From: CAYQSU01 sp964420325
GTDB taxonomy: Bacteria; Pseudomonadota; Alphaproteobacteria; Rhodospirillales; Defluviicoccaceae
Direction: 5' to 3'
Assembly (NCBI GenBank): GCA_964420325.1
Contig: CAYQSU010000036.1
Span: 1-33,557 of the forward strand
Length of the DNA: 33,557 nt
The notes under the pieces are model-generated. The model was given only the letters and a program-made list of their open reading frames with translations. It was not told the origin of the DNA and did not search any database. A program made the translations under genes and the position numbers. This document shows positions 23,167 through 32,778 of this stretch, one piece after another (the first letter of the stretch is position 1; each line of letters starts with the position of its first letter).

Positions 23167-24411
23167 CTACCGGACGCGGGCGAGGCGGTCGGCCAGGGAC
23201 GCGAGCGGGAGCCGCTCTTGCTCGCCCGTATCCATGTCGCGGACCGTGGCCGCACCGGCGGCCAACTCGTCCTCGCCGACGATCACCACCGCCCGCGCAT
23301 GGATCTTGTCGGCGCGTTTCATGCGCTTGGCGAACCTCCCCGAATACGCGAGATCGACGGCGATGCCGGCGGCACGCAGCCTCTGGGCGATGGCGAGTGC
23401 GGCGCTCAGCTGACCGTCGCTCACCGGCGCCACTGCGACCGGCCTCGGCTCCGCAGGTGGGCCGTCGAGGAGCATGGACAGCCGGTCGACACCCGCGGCC
23501 CACCCCACGCCCGGCGCAGGGGGACCGCCGAGCTGCTCCGAAAGCCCGTCGTACCGCCCGCCGGCAAGCACCGCGTTCTGGGCGCCGAGGGCCTCGGTGG
23601 TGAACTCGAAGGCGGTGTGACAGTAGTAGTCGAGGCCGCGCACCAGACGCGGATTGACCCGGTAGGAGACGCCCACGGCCTCGAGACCCGACAGCACGGA
23701 CTCGAAGAAGGCGCGGGATCGATCGTTGAGGCTTTCGGTGATGAGCGGCGCATCGGCGACCACCGAGCGATCGCGCTCGTCCTTGGAGTCGAGAATTCGC
23801 ATGGGATTGCGGTCGAGCCGCGCCAGGCTCTCCGCCGACAGCCGTGGCTTGTGGCGGGTCAGGAAGTCGACGAGGATGCTGCGGTAGGCTTGGCGGCTTT
23901 CGACATCGCCCAGGGAATTGATCTCGAGCACGACGCGATCCTTCAGCCCCAGCGCCCTGAGCAGGTCCTCGCCGAGGGCGATGACCTCGACATCACCGAG
24001 CCAGTCCGCGACACCGAGAAGCTCGACACCCACCTGGTGGAACTGCCTGAGCCGGCCCTTCTGCGGCCGCTCGTAGCGGAACATGGGGCCGCGGTAGAAC
24101 AGCTTGACCGGCACCTCGTGGGCGAGACCGTTGGAGATGAAGGCCCGCACCACGCCGGCGGTGTTCTCGGGGCGCAGCGTCAGGCTCGTCCCGCCGCGAT
24201 CCTCAAGGGTGTACATCTCCTTGCTGACGATGTCGGACGTCTCGCCCAAGGACCGCGCAAACACCTCCGTGAACTCGAACACCGGCGTCGAGATCTCGCC
24301 GTAGCCGTAGCGCCGGGCGGTCTCGCGGGCGACCGCCTCGACATGACGCTGGCGCAGGCTTTCCGCGGGCAGGATGTCGCGCGTGCCGCGCACCGGCTGG
24401 ATCGAGGCCAT
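23167..24411 (-). CDS. hisS: Histidine-tRNA ligase
   Basis: A 414-residue class II aminoacyl-tRNA synthetase that charges tRNA-His. The N-terminus IQPVRGTRDILPAESLRQR and TLRPENTAGVVRAFI (TLRPE) are typical. Motif 2 is FRYERPQKGRLRQFHQVGVE, the histidine-specific loop is LVRGLDYYCHTAFEF, and motif 3 is VGWAAGVDRLSMLL. A C-terminal anticodon-binding domain follows. ATG24411 lies 15 bases after the ispG stop, and the hemA homologue begins seven bases after this gene ends, so all are probably one transcript. Confidence 0.97.
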   Translation of the reverse strand: MASIQPVRGTRDILPAESLRQRHVEAVARETARRYGYGEISTPVFEFTEVFARSLGETSDIVSKEMYTLEDRGGTSLTLRPENTAGVVRAFISNGLAHEVPVKLFYRGPMFRYERPQKGRLRQFHQVGVELLGVADWLGDVEVIALGEDLLRALGLKDRVVLEINSLGDVESRQAYRSILVDFLTRHKPRLSAESLARLDRNPMRILDSKDERDRSVVADAPLITESLNDRSRAFFESVLSGLEAVGVSYRVNPRLVRGLDYYCHTAFEFTTEALGAQNAVLAGGRYDGLSEQLGGPPAPGVGWAAGVDRLSMLLDGPPAEPRPVAVAPVSDGQLSAALAIAQRLRAAGIAVDLAYSGRFAKRMKRADKIHARAVVIVGEDELAAGAATVRDMDTGEQERLPLASLADRLARVR

Positions 24412-24426
24412 GCGGTCGAGACCCGG

Positions 24427-25719
24427 CTAACGGCCGCCGGCGCCGGCCACCTGCGCCTCGACGGCACCCTCGCCGCCCTCGCCGCGGTCCCGCCGGCGGT
24501 AGCGCCTCCGCACGTAGTCCTCGACGATGGCCTTGAACTCCTGGGCGATGCCGGCGCCACGCAGCGTCAGCGCCTTCCTGCCGTCGATGAACACGGGAGC
24601 GGCGGGCGCCTCGCCGGTTCCCGGAAGGCTGATGCCGATGTCGGCGTGCTTGCTTTCGCCCGGACCGTTGACGATGCATCCCATCACCGCCACGTTCATC
24701 GTCTCGACGCCGTCGAACTCGCGCCGCCACTCCGGCATCCGCGTCCGCACGTAGGCCTGGATCTCCTCGGCGAGCTCCTGAAAGACGGTGCTCGTGGTGC
24801 GCCCGCACCCGGGACACGCGGCGACCAGCGGAGCGAACGAACGCAGGCCCATGACCTGAAGGATCTCCTGCGCCACTACAACCTCCTGGGCCCGATCGCC
24901 GCCGGGCTCGGGCGTCAGCGAGACGCGAATGGTGTCGCCGATGCCCTCCTGCAGGAGGACCGCCAGCGCCGCCGTCGAGGCGACGATGCCCTTCGAGCCC
25001 ATGCCGGCTTCGGTCAGGCCGAGGTGCAGGGCATAATCGCAGCGCACCGCCAGAGCACGATAGACGGCGATCAGACTCTGCACGTCGCTGACCTTGCACG
25101 ACAGAATGATCCGGTCGCGGCCGAGCCCGATCTGTTCCGCCCGCCGGGCGCTTTCGAGAGCGGAGAGGACGAGCGCCCGGCGGGTGACCTGGGCGGCCGT
25201 CTCCGGGGCCGTCGACGCCGCATTCTCGTCCAACAGGCGGGCGAGCAGATCCTGGTCCAGGCTGCCCCAGTTGACGCCGATCCGAACCGGCCGCCCATGA
25301 TCGATGGCGACCTCGATCATGGTCGCGAACTGCCGATCGCGCTTGTCGCGAAAGCCGACGTTGCCGGGATTGATGCGGTACTTGGCCAGCGCCTCGGCGC
25401 ACGCCGGATGCCGCGTCAGGAGCTGATGGCCGATGTAGTGGAAGTCTCCGACCAGCGGCACGGTGACGCCGAGGGCGTCGAGCCTCTCGCGGATGTGGGG
25501 CACCGCCTTCGCGGAGTCGTCGCGGTCGACGGTGATCCGAACCAGCTCCGACCCGGCCTCGGCCAGCCTCTTGACCTGGGCCACCGTCGCCTGAACGTCG
25601 GCGGTGTCGGTGTTGGTCATCGACTGGACGACGATCGGGGCGTCGCCGCCGACGACGACGCCGCCGACGGCAACGGCCACGCTGGTCCGCCGTCGAACGG
25701 CATGCGAAGCGACAGACAT
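24427..25719 (-). CDS. ispG: 4-hydroxy-3-methylbut-2-enyl diphosphate synthase (flavodoxin/ferredoxin)
   Basis: A 430-residue IspG (GcpE), the 4Fe-4S enzyme that makes HMBPP in the MEP route to isoprenoids. The N-terminal TIM barrel has VQSMTNTDTADVQATV and INPGNVG. The cluster ligands are Cys302, Cys305 (CPGCGRT), Cys348 and Glu355 (MGCIVNGPGE). The first Cys pair is spaced 43 residues from the third Cys, rather longer than in E. coli. ATG25719 is chosen because homology begins soon after; the frame is open upstream without support. It lies between a RodZ-like gene and hisS. Confidence 0.97.
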   Translation of the reverse strand: MSVASHAVRRRTSVAVAVGGVVVGGDAPIVVQSMTNTDTADVQATVAQVKRLAEAGSELVRITVDRDDSAKAVPHIRERLDALGVTVPLVGDFHYIGHQLLTRHPACAEALAKYRINPGNVGFRDKRDRQFATMIEVAIDHGRPVRIGVNWGSLDQDLLARLLDENAASTAPETAAQVTRRALVLSALESARRAEQIGLGRDRIILSCKVSDVQSLIAVYRALAVRCDYALHLGLTEAGMGSKGIVASTAALAVLLQEGIGDTIRVSLTPEPGGDRAQEVVVAQEILQVMGLRSFAPLVAACPGCGRTTSTVFQELAEEIQAYVRTRMPEWRREFDGVETMNVAVMGCIVNGPGESKHADIGISLPGTGEAPAAPVFIDGRKALTLRGAGIAQEFKAIVEDYVRRRYRRRDRGEGGEGAVEAQVAGAGGR

Positions 25720-25841
25720 CGTACAGGCTCTCTCAACGGCCGCCGCCGGCGGCCACGGCCAAGTGCCGGGCTTTTTGCCGCAACTCAAGGGCGACGGTCA
25801 ACGCCCGATTGCCGCCTTCGCCCACCGCCGGCAGGGACGCC

Positions 25842-27065
25842 TCAGTCGAAGACGACCGTGCCGCTGCCCAGGAGGTCGGCGTCGAGGACAACGCCGCGGC
25901 GGACCTCGCCGTGGCCACCGAGCGGCGGAACGCGCCGGCCGTCGACCACGACCTCGAGCCCGCCGGCGTTGCCGACGGTCAACCTCAGCCCGGCCTGCTC
26001 GGGGACCCGGAAGATCTCCCCTCTCTCCAGGAGCCGGCTCATGATCCGGTTGCCGAATTCATCGCGGACCTGGACCCACGTCAGGTCGGTGGCCTGGAGC
26101 GTGATCCGGGACGAGGTCACGGCCGAACTCTCCCGCTCCCGGTCGACTGTCAGCGCCGCAACCAGCGCGTCCTCCCCGGCCGCTTCGCGCTGGGCCAGGG
26201 TCGATGCTCCGAGCGGCTCGGCGGCGAACGCCGTGGCCGACTGCGGTTGCGCCGAGGTCCTCGTCGCCGCCTGCACCGGTGCGGCCGCGTCGGCACCCTC
26301 CCGCTCGCCGGCCGCGGAGCCCGTCAACGCGGTCGCCTCGCCGCCGACGCCCGTTCCCGTGGTCCGTCCGTTGGCGCCGCTCTCCCGTTCCCCGATCGCG
26401 ACAGCCGCGGCAGGCACCTGCTCCTCGCCCGCGGGAGTCGCCGGCGGGCTCGTCCGCGTACCGGCGTCCGCGAGCCGGGTCGGCTCGTCGGAAGCCCACA
26501 CGGTGCCACCCCTCTGCGGGCGGACGCCGAGACCGCCATCCGGCGGAGCACTCGCGCCACCACCTTCGACCCGATCGGCCGAATCGGCGTGCGTCCCAGT
26601 CCCCGGGTTGCCGGCCAACAGCCCGGCAAGACGATCGGGCAACGGCTGGACAAGATCGGCAAGCAGGCCGTTGGTGCTGGTGCTGACGTACCACGTGCCG
26701 TAGGCGAGAACGGTGATCAGGATACCGACCAGAACGATGCCGCCCCGCGGCGTGCCGTTTTCCGCCATCGGCGACGGGAAATGCAGCTCCGCGGCGTCGC
26801 CCAGACCGGCCGCCTCGGCCTTGAAGCGGCGAACCACCTCCTCGCCGTCGAGGCCGAGGTAGTCCGCATAGCCGCGGATGAACCCGGTGACGTACGTGGT
26901 TCCCGGCAGATCGCCGAACCGACCCTCTTCGATCGCCTCGAGATACGCCTCGCGGAGACAAAGGTCTACGGCGACCGCGCCAAGAGTAGCACCGGACTTG
27001 AGCCGGCAGGCCCGCAGCAGCGGCCCGACGCCGACGATGCGTTCGTTCTTGGCTTCACCATCCAT
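25842..27065 (-). CDS. RodZ-like helix-turn-helix membrane protein (DUF4115)
   Basis: A 407-residue single-pass membrane protein. The N-terminal cytoplasmic helix-turn-helix (about 12-88: LLRACRLKSGATLGAV, LEAIEEGRFGDLPG, VTGFIRGYADYLGLD) is typical of RodZ, where it binds MreB. One membrane segment follows (about 108-128, GIVLVGILITVLAYGTWYV). A long, low-complexity periplasmic linker of ~190 residues rich in Ala, Gly, Thr and Pro leads to a C-terminal DUF4115 domain (about 320-400). The role should be in cell shape, but no mreB is nearby. The gene stands before ispG, as in many bacteria. ATG27065 has AAGGGG eight bases upstream; a GTG at 27074 is the alternative. Confidence 0.87.
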   Translation of the reverse strand: MDGEAKNERIVGVGPLLRACRLKSGATLGAVAVDLCLREAYLEAIEEGRFGDLPGTTYVTGFIRGYADYLGLDGEEVVRRFKAEAAGLGDAAELHFPSPMAENGTPRGGIVLVGILITVLAYGTWYVSTSTNGLLADLVQPLPDRLAGLLAGNPGTGTHADSADRVEGGGASAPPDGGLGVRPQRGGTVWASDEPTRLADAGTRTSPPATPAGEEQVPAAAVAIGERESGANGRTTGTGVGGEATALTGSAAGEREGADAAAPVQAATRTSAQPQSATAFAAEPLGASTLAQREAAGEDALVAALTVDRERESSAVTSSRITLQATDLTWVQVRDEFGNRIMSRLLERGEIFRVPEQAGLRLTVGNAGGLEVVVDGRRVPPLGGHGEVRRGVVLDADLLGSGTVVFD

Positions 27066-27266
27066 GGACAGCACCCCTTGACTGGCTCAACTGGGGTCTC
27101 GCGATGCGCCTCCCTGGGCCGCACATCCGGGAACTCGGCGGTGGGGACCCTGCGACAAACGAAAAGCTGCTCCTCTTGCGAGAGTAAGGTTCAGAACGAA
27201 CCACCCTCAGGGTGTCCGGTATTGTCGCCGCCCGCGGCGAAATTGCAAGACCAAAAAGCCCAAAAG
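27066..27266 (-). promoter_or_regulatory. Gap before the RodZ-like gene with several small inverted repeats
   Basis: This 201-bp gap between ptsP and the RodZ-like gene is less GC-rich than its neighbours. It contains GGTTC-AGAAC-GAACC (about 27189-27203), CACCCT-C-AGGGTG (about 27202-27214), and a GC-rich TCGCCGC/GCGGCGA repeat near 27227-27242 (plus-strand positions). It probably holds the ptsP terminator and a promoter for the genes from the RodZ-like gene onwards. No clear consensus boxes or T-tract were found. Confidence 0.35.
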
Positions 27267-29537
27267 TTAAACGTTCACTTCGTGATCGCGGGCGAAGGCG
27301 ACCAGCTTGTGCCGAACGCTCGGTTCTGTGCTCTGGCAAAGTGACGCCATGTAGCTTTCAAGAGGCGGCAAGGAAATCGCCCTGATCATCATTTTAACGG
27401 GTCCGACTCGCGGCGGCGCCACCGACAGCGACCGATAGCCGATCCCGACCAGGGCCATGGCCGAGAGCGGATCGCCCGCCATCTCGCCGCACACGCTGAC
27501 GGGCACGCCCGCCGCGGCACACTGCCTCGAGACGTCGAGCAGCACGTTGAGCATCACCGGCGACAAGGTGTCGTAGCGGCCGCCAAGCCGCGCGCTGCTG
27601 CGGTCACATGCGAACAGGAACTGCAGGAGATCATTGGTTCCGATGGAGACGAAGTCGACGTGGCGGAGAAGGGTGGGAAGCTGGAAGATCAGCGCCGGCA
27701 CCTCGAGCATGGCGCCGGTCCGCACCACACCGGGCAACGCCTGGCCCCGCAGCCGTTCGCGTTCGAGCTCACGTTCCAGCAGCGCCCGGGCGTACAGATA
27801 CTCGTCGACCTGGGACAGCATGGGGAACATGACCCGGAACTCCCGCCCCTCCGCCGCCCTGATCATGGCCCGGAGCTGCTGCCTCAGCATCGCCGGCCGG
27901 TCGAGAGACACGCGAATCGCCCGCCACCCCATGGCCGGGTTCTCTTCCGACGTGCGCTCGACGTACGGCACGATCTTGTCGCCACCGATGTCAAGCGTGC
28001 GGAAGATGACGGGCTTTTCCCGAGCGTAGTCGAGAACCCTGCGGTAGAGGACCTCCTGCGTCTGCAGGTCGGGCGAATCGGAGCGGACCAGGAACGGGAT
28101 CTCCGTCCGATAGAGGCCGATGCCGTCGGCACCCAGTTCATCGAAGTGGGTGAGGTCCACCAGGAGGCCGGCGTTGATGTTGACCGAGATGCGCGTGCCG
28201 TCGCGAGTGACAGCGGGCAGGTCGCGCACCTTGGCGTAGGCCGCCTTTCTGTCGTTCCTCGACCTGAGGCTCGCCTGAAACGCCCCCCGCACGTGCTCGC
28301 TCGGCCGCACGAAGACCTGGCAGTGATCGCCGTCGACGATGACCATGTCGCCGACGTCGATGCGGCCGAGGGCATCCCGGGCGTGCCCGACCGCGGGAAT
28401 GTCGAGAGCCTTGGCGACGATGGCGACGTGGGCCGTCGACGAGCCCTCCTCGAGGATCAGACCGCGCAGCCGCCGCCGATCGTACTTCAACAGCTCCGCC
28501 GCCCCCATGTTGCGCGCGACGATGACGACGTCCTCGAACGGTGGCAACTCCCGCTCGACCTGCTCGGCACCGAGGAGATGCTGCAGGAGCTGGTTGGCAA
28601 GATCCTCGAAATCATGGGCGCGCTCCCTCAAGTACGGATCCGTGATCTGGCTCATGCGCGCGCGGATCTCGTCCGTTACCTTCTGCACCGCCGCTTCCGC
28701 GGTGAGGCCGGTGTTGATCGCGTCACCGATCCGGCGCAGCCAACCGACATCGGTCGCGATCATCCGGTAGCTCTCCACCACCTCCCGGCACTCCGTGGCT
28801 CCGGTTCTGCCCGGGTCCTCGAGGATGGTGTCGAGGGTACCGCGCAGCGCCACCACCGCCTTGCCGAACCGGTCGTGCTCGGCACCGATGTCGTCGGCGA
28901 CGAACGTGCGGATCGCGATGCGCGGCTGGTGGTGGACGGCGAAGCCGATGCCGAGACCGGCGTTCAGCGTCGCCCCCTCCAGACGCAACGGGGTGACGGC
29001 GATGCCTTCCGTCGGAGCCAGCTCGTCGCGGCCGACGAGATCGCCGCCGGACACCAGTTCGGCCAGCACCATCGCGACGGTCTGCAGGATCTCGATCTCC
29101 TCGTCGCTGAAGATCCGCCGGTCGACGCTCTGCACGGCGAGCACGCCCAGGATGCGACCGCCGCTCATGATCGGCACGCCCATGAACGACTGGAAGACCT
29201 CCTCGCCGGTCTCGGGACGGTACACGAACCTCGGGTGGTGCTGGGCGTCGGCGAGAGCAAGCGGCCGACCGGAGGCCGCGATCTCGCCAATCAGCCCCTC
29301 GCCGAACCTGAGTCTCGTGACGTGGACGGCGGTCGGTCTCAGGCCCTGGGTCGCGAACAGCTCAAGGACCTCTCCCGCCCGCCGCACGTAGATCGAGCAC
29401 ACCTGGGACCGGAGGCCGTCGGCGATGATCTGGACGGTCCTGGACAGCCGCGAGCGCGCGTCGCCCTCGCCGGCCATGACGTCGCGGATTCGCGCCAGGA
29501 GCTGGCGAAAGCCGAGAAACGTCTGGCGCTCGTGCAT
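27267..29537 (-). CDS. ptsP: Phosphoenolpyruvate-protein phosphotransferase PtsP (EI-Ntr)
   Basis: A 756-residue enzyme I of the nitrogen PTS, which takes phosphate from PEP and passes it to NPr and EIIA-Ntr for regulation. An N-terminal GAF domain (about 1-170) senses metabolites such as glutamine in related enzymes. The phosphohistidine domain has GSSTAHVAIVAKAL with His370, and the PEP-binding barrel ends with catalytic Cys683 in VCGEMAGDP. IFRTLDIGGDK and GLYRTEIPFL are also typical. ATG29537 is preferred over an upstream TTG; it lies four bases after the preceding stop. The other nitrogen-PTS genes are not in the window. Confidence 0.95.
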   Translation of the reverse strand: MHERQTFLGFRQLLARIRDVMAGEGDARSRLSRTVQIIADGLRSQVCSIYVRRAGEVLELFATQGLRPTAVHVTRLRFGEGLIGEIAASGRPLALADAQHHPRFVYRPETGEEVFQSFMGVPIMSGGRILGVLAVQSVDRRIFSDEEIEILQTVAMVLAELVSGGDLVGRDELAPTEGIAVTPLRLEGATLNAGLGIGFAVHHQPRIAIRTFVADDIGAEHDRFGKAVVALRGTLDTILEDPGRTGATECREVVESYRMIATDVGWLRRIGDAINTGLTAEAAVQKVTDEIRARMSQITDPYLRERAHDFEDLANQLLQHLLGAEQVERELPPFEDVVIVARNMGAAELLKYDRRRLRGLILEEGSSTAHVAIVAKALDIPAVGHARDALGRIDVGDMVIVDGDHCQVFVRPSEHVRGAFQASLRSRNDRKAAYAKVRDLPAVTRDGTRISVNINAGLLVDLTHFDELGADGIGLYRTEIPFLVRSDSPDLQTQEVLYRRVLDYAREKPVIFRTLDIGGDKIVPYVERTSEENPAMGWRAIRVSLDRPAMLRQQLRAMIRAAEGREFRVMFPMLSQVDEYLYARALLERELERERLRGQALPGVVRTGAMLEVPALIFQLPTLLRHVDFVSIGTNDLLQFLFACDRSSARLGGRYDTLSPVMLNVLLDVSRQCAAAGVPVSVCGEMAGDPLSAMALVGIGYRSLSVAPPRVGPVKMMIRAISLPPLESYMASLCQSTEPSVRHKLVAFARDHEVNV

Positions 29538-29541
29538 CGAG

Positions 29542-30591
29542 TCAGCCGGATTCGCGCCGTCGCCTTGCCGCAAGCGTCTGCACGGCCTGGCCCATCAACT
29601 CCTCGACGATCTCCGCGACGGGCTGCTCGCAGGTGACCATTCCAACGCTTTGCCCGGCCATCAGCGAACCGTTCTCGACGTCGCCGTCGATGACCGCTCG
29701 CTTGAGCGCCCCGGCCCAGAACAGCTCGATCTCCAGCTGCGCCTCCTCGAGCGACAGCGCGCCGCTTCGGAAGCGCCCGGACACCTCGCGCTGCACCTCG
29801 ATGAAGCGACGGGTGCCGCCGTTGGCGAGGGCGCGGACGGGGATTACCGGCAGATCGGGATCGACCTGGGTGGAGGCCACGGCGTCGCGGGCGCTGGCCC
29901 GGATCAACGCGCGTTTGAACGCCGGATGGGCGATCGATTCGGTGGCGCAGACGAAGCGCGTCCCGAGCTGGCAGCCCGACGCGCCCAGCTCCAGGTAGGA
30001 GACGATGGCCTCGCCGCGCCCGATGCCGCCGGCGACGAACACCGGCACCTCGGTCACCTCCGGCAGGATCTCCTGTGCCAGCACGCTGGTGGCGACCGGA
30101 CCGATGTGTCCGCCGGCCTCGGCGCCCTCGATGATCAGGGCGTCGACGCCATTGCGGATCAGACGCTTGGCCAGGCCCACGGCGGGCGCGAAGCAGATGA
30201 CCTTGGCGCCCCCGGCCTTGACCCGCCTAATAACGGCCGCCGACGGAACGCCGCCGGCGAGCACCACATGGCTGACGCCGTGGTCGAGGCACACGTCGAC
30301 CAGCGCGTCCAGGTCCGGATGCATGGTGATCAGGTTGACCCCGAAGCGGCAGCTCGTCAGCCGCTTGGTCAGGGCGATCTCGGCGTCGAGCTCGCGCGGC
30401 GGAAGAGAGCCGCAGGCGATGACGCCGAAGCCGCCGGCATTGGAAATGGCCGCGACCAGGTTGTGCTCGGACACCCACGACATGGCGCCGCCCATGATCG
30501 CACAGCGTGCGTCGAGGAAGTCGCACCCGCGCCGCCACAGTGCCGCCAACTCGGCCTGGGGCGAAAGGGATGCGATGCTGTCAGGGAACAT
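29542..30591 (-). CDS. NPD-type flavin oxidoreductase (nitronate monooxygenase/FabK-like family)
   Basis: A 349-residue FMN-dependent TIM-barrel protein of the 2-nitropropane dioxygenase family. Typical segments are IMGGAMSWVSEHNLVAAISN, GGFGVIACG, FGVNLI, HVVLAGG, and the FMN phosphate-binding EGAEAGGHIG, VPVFVAGGIG and LGASGCQLGTRF. Members include nitronate monooxygenases and enoyl-ACP reductase FabK; sequence alone does not settle the substrate. ATG30591 lies inside the end of lysC (11-base overlap), so translation is coupled. The gene separates lysC from ptsP, which are often direct neighbours. Confidence 0.9.
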   Translation of the reverse strand: MFPDSIASLSPQAELAALWRRGCDFLDARCAIMGGAMSWVSEHNLVAAISNAGGFGVIACGSLPPRELDAEIALTKRLTSCRFGVNLITMHPDLDALVDVCLDHGVSHVVLAGGVPSAAVIRRVKAGGAKVICFAPAVGLAKRLIRNGVDALIIEGAEAGGHIGPVATSVLAQEILPEVTEVPVFVAGGIGRGEAIVSYLELGASGCQLGTRFVCATESIAHPAFKRALIRASARDAVASTQVDPDLPVIPVRALANGGTRRFIEVQREVSGRFRSGALSLEEAQLEIELFWAGALKRAVIDGDVENGSLMAGQSVGMVTCEQPVAEIVEELMGQAVQTLAARRRRESG

Positions 30592-31801
30592 CAAGACCGT
30601 AGGCCGTATGCAGGGCGCGGACCGCCAGCTCAGTGTACATCTCCTTGATCAGGACGCTGACCTTGATCTCGGAGGTCGAGATCACCTCGATGTTGATCCC
30701 CTTCTCCGCCAGCGCCTTGAACATGCGCTGGGCGACGCCGGCATGGCTGCGCATGCCGACGCCGATGACCGAAATCTTGGCGACGTCCGGATCCCAGCGC
30801 AGATCCGCATAGCCGACGGCACCGCGGTTGGCCTGGAACAGCGCCACGGTGCGGTCGAGATCGGCCTTGCTGACGGTGAAGGTGAGGTCGGTGGTATCGC
30901 CCTCGGGACTGACGTTCTGGACGATCATGTCGACATTGATGTTGGCGTCGGCCAGCGGTCCGAAGATGCCGGCCGCGACGCCGGGCCGGTCGGCGACCCG
31001 CATGAGGGTGACCTTCGCCTCGTCGCGGCTGTAGGTGATGCCGCTGATCAGTTCCTGCTCCATCACCTCGTCTTCTCCAACGACCAGCGTGCCGGGAACG
31101 TCATCGAAACTGGAAAGCACCTGCAGTCGCACCCCCCGCTTCATCGCGAGTTCGACCGCCCGGGTCTGCAGAACCTTGGCGCCGACCGACGCCATCTCCA
31201 ACATCTCCTCGAAGGTAATTCTATCGAGCTTGCGGGCTCTCGCAACGATTCGCGGATCACAGGTGTAGACCCCGTCGACGTCGGTGAAGATGTCGCACCG
31301 ATCGGCCCTGAGGGCGGCGGCAAGCGCGACGGCGCTGGTGTCCGAGCCGCCCCGGCCGAGTGTGGTGATGCGGTTGTCCGGACCCAGCCCCTGAAAGCCG
31401 GCGACCACCGGGACCTCGCCGCTCGCCAGCCGGCGGTCGAGCTCCGCCGTCTCGATCTCGGCGATGCGCGCCCGCCCGTGGGCACCGTCGGTGTTCACCG
31501 GGATCTGCCAGCCGAGCCAGGAGCGGGCCGGCACCCCCAGGTGCTGCAGCGCCAGCGCGAGCAGACCGGCCGCCACCTGCTCGCCGCTGGCGACGACGGT
31601 GTCGTACTCGCGCGCATCGTGAAGACCGCTGATCCGGGACACCTGCTCGACGAGCGTATTGGTGACGCCAGCCATCGCCGATACCACCACGGCAACCTGA
31701 TGGCCGGCATCGACCGAGCGCTTCACCTGCCCGGCGACCTTGCGGATCCGCTCCACGTCGGCGACGGACGTCCCTCCGAACTTCTGAACCAGGCGTGCCA
31801 T
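30581..31801 (-). CDS. lysC: Aspartate kinase (monofunctional, two ACT domains)
   Basis: A 406-residue aspartokinase, first step to lysine, threonine, methionine and diaminopimelate. The catalytic N-terminus has ARLVQKFGGTSVADVERI and VVVSAMAGVTN, then GRGGSDTSAVALAAAL and CDIFTDVDGVYTCDPRIV. The C-terminal ~140 residues form tandem ACT domains (VTLMRVADRPGVAAGIFG; ISVIGVGMRSHAGVAQRMF), the site of feedback inhibition. ATG31801 begins the homology. It is divergent from ubiG, the usual alphaproteobacterial arrangement, and appears to be the first gene of the long minus-strand run. Confidence 0.97.
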   Translation of the reverse strand: MARLVQKFGGTSVADVERIRKVAGQVKRSVDAGHQVAVVVSAMAGVTNTLVEQVSRISGLHDAREYDTVVASGEQVAAGLLALALQHLGVPARSWLGWQIPVNTDGAHGRARIAEIETAELDRRLASGEVPVVAGFQGLGPDNRITTLGRGGSDTSAVALAAALRADRCDIFTDVDGVYTCDPRIVARARKLDRITFEEMLEMASVGAKVLQTRAVELAMKRGVRLQVLSSFDDVPGTLVVGEDEVMEQELISGITYSRDEAKVTLMRVADRPGVAAGIFGPLADANINVDMIVQNVSPEGDTTDLTFTVSKADLDRTVALFQANRGAVGYADLRWDPDVAKISVIGVGMRSHAGVAQRMFKALAEKGINIEVISTSEIKVSVLIKEMYTELAVRALHTAYGLDVP

Positions 31802-31992
31802 GTATGGTTGCCGTTGCTCAAGACCGCCTCCGTCGCGTCGACCATGGCTCGCGGAGGAACGCGCCGAATGCGACGACCACTGCCCGCCGACCCTCGCGCA
31901 GAGACCGTTGCAGCCGTGTGGCGCGGCATAGATACTCGCACCCCGCAGCGGACGCAAGCTCACTTCGGCAACAGACGAGGAACGCCTCGGCG

Positions 31993-32760
31993 ATGAGGCC
32001 CGCAGCCCCGGAGCAACGGTCCGGCGGATCCACGAAGACGGCCGTGGACGACGAGGTGGCGCGCTTTGCGGCCATCGCCGACGCGTGGTGGGACCCCGAA
32101 GGCGAGTTCCGCCCGTTGCATCGGCTCAACCCCCTCCGCGTCGCCTATATCCGTAATCACGTCGCGGGCCATTTCGATCGCGACCCTCTGGCGTCGCGCC
32201 CGTTCGTCGGCCTCAGCCTGCTCGATGTCGGTTGCGGCGGCGGTCTGGTCAGCGAGCCGATGGCGCGCCTGGGCGCGCGCGTGACGGCCATCGACGCCGA
32301 GGAGAAGAGCGTCCGCATCGCGCGGTCGCACGCCCGGCGCCACGGCCTCGATATCGACTACCGGTGCGCCCTCCCGGAAGATCTCCTGGCCGAAGGCCAG
32401 GCGTTCGACATCGTTGTCGCCATGGAGATCGTCGAGCACGTCGCCGATCCCGGCGCGTTTCTCGAGATCAGCGCCAGCCTGCTGAGGCCGGGCGGCGCCA
32501 TGGCGATGGCGACGCTGAACCGGACGCTGAAGGCGCTGGCGCTGGCAAAGATCGGCGCCGAGTACGTGCTCCGCTGGCTGCCGGCGGGCACCCACGACTG
32601 GAATCGCTTCGTTCGCCCCTCGGAGCTGGTCCGCGGCCTCCGCCGCCACGGCATCGACGTCCGGGATCTGTCCGGCATGACCTACAACCCCGTTGAGGAC
32701 CACTGGTCGTTGTCCCGGGATCTGGCGGTCAACTACCTGGCGTTCGGGGTCAAGCGCTGA
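31993..32760 (+). CDS. ubiG: Ubiquinone O-methyltransferase UbiG
   Basis: A 255-residue SAM-dependent enzyme that does both O-methylations in ubiquinone synthesis. The N-terminal DDEVARFAAIADAWWDPEGEF and PLHRLNPLRVAYIRNH are the UbiG signature. The SAM-binding motif is LLDVGCGGGLVSEPMARLGA, followed by AMEIVEHVADP. TLNRTLKALALAKIGAEYVL and LPAGTHDWNRFVRPSEL complete the family pattern. ATG31993 has GAGGA upstream. The 191-bp region to divergent lysC should hold both promoters; no convincing boxes were found. Confidence 0.96.
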   Translation: MRPAAPEQRSGGSTKTAVDDEVARFAAIADAWWDPEGEFRPLHRLNPLRVAYIRNHVAGHFDRDPLASRPFVGLSLLDVGCGGGLVSEPMARLGARVTAIDAEEKSVRIARSHARRHGLDIDYRCALPEDLLAEGQAFDIVVAMEIVEHVADPGAFLEISASLLRPGGAMAMATLNRTLKALALAKIGAEYVLRWLPAGTHDWNRFVRPSELVRGLRRHGIDVRDLSGMTYNPVEDHWSLSRDLAVNYLAFGVKR

Positions 32761-32778
32761 CGCGACCGGGTGCCGGTC

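Noticed and set aside
23218..26703. 1161-codon plus-strand open frame, the longest in the window
   Set aside because: It runs antisense to hisS, ispG and the RodZ-like gene, all clearly real, and shows no domain.
27660..29636. 658-codon plus-strand open frame opposite ptsP
   Set aside because: It is a shadow of ptsP, with no recognisable motif.
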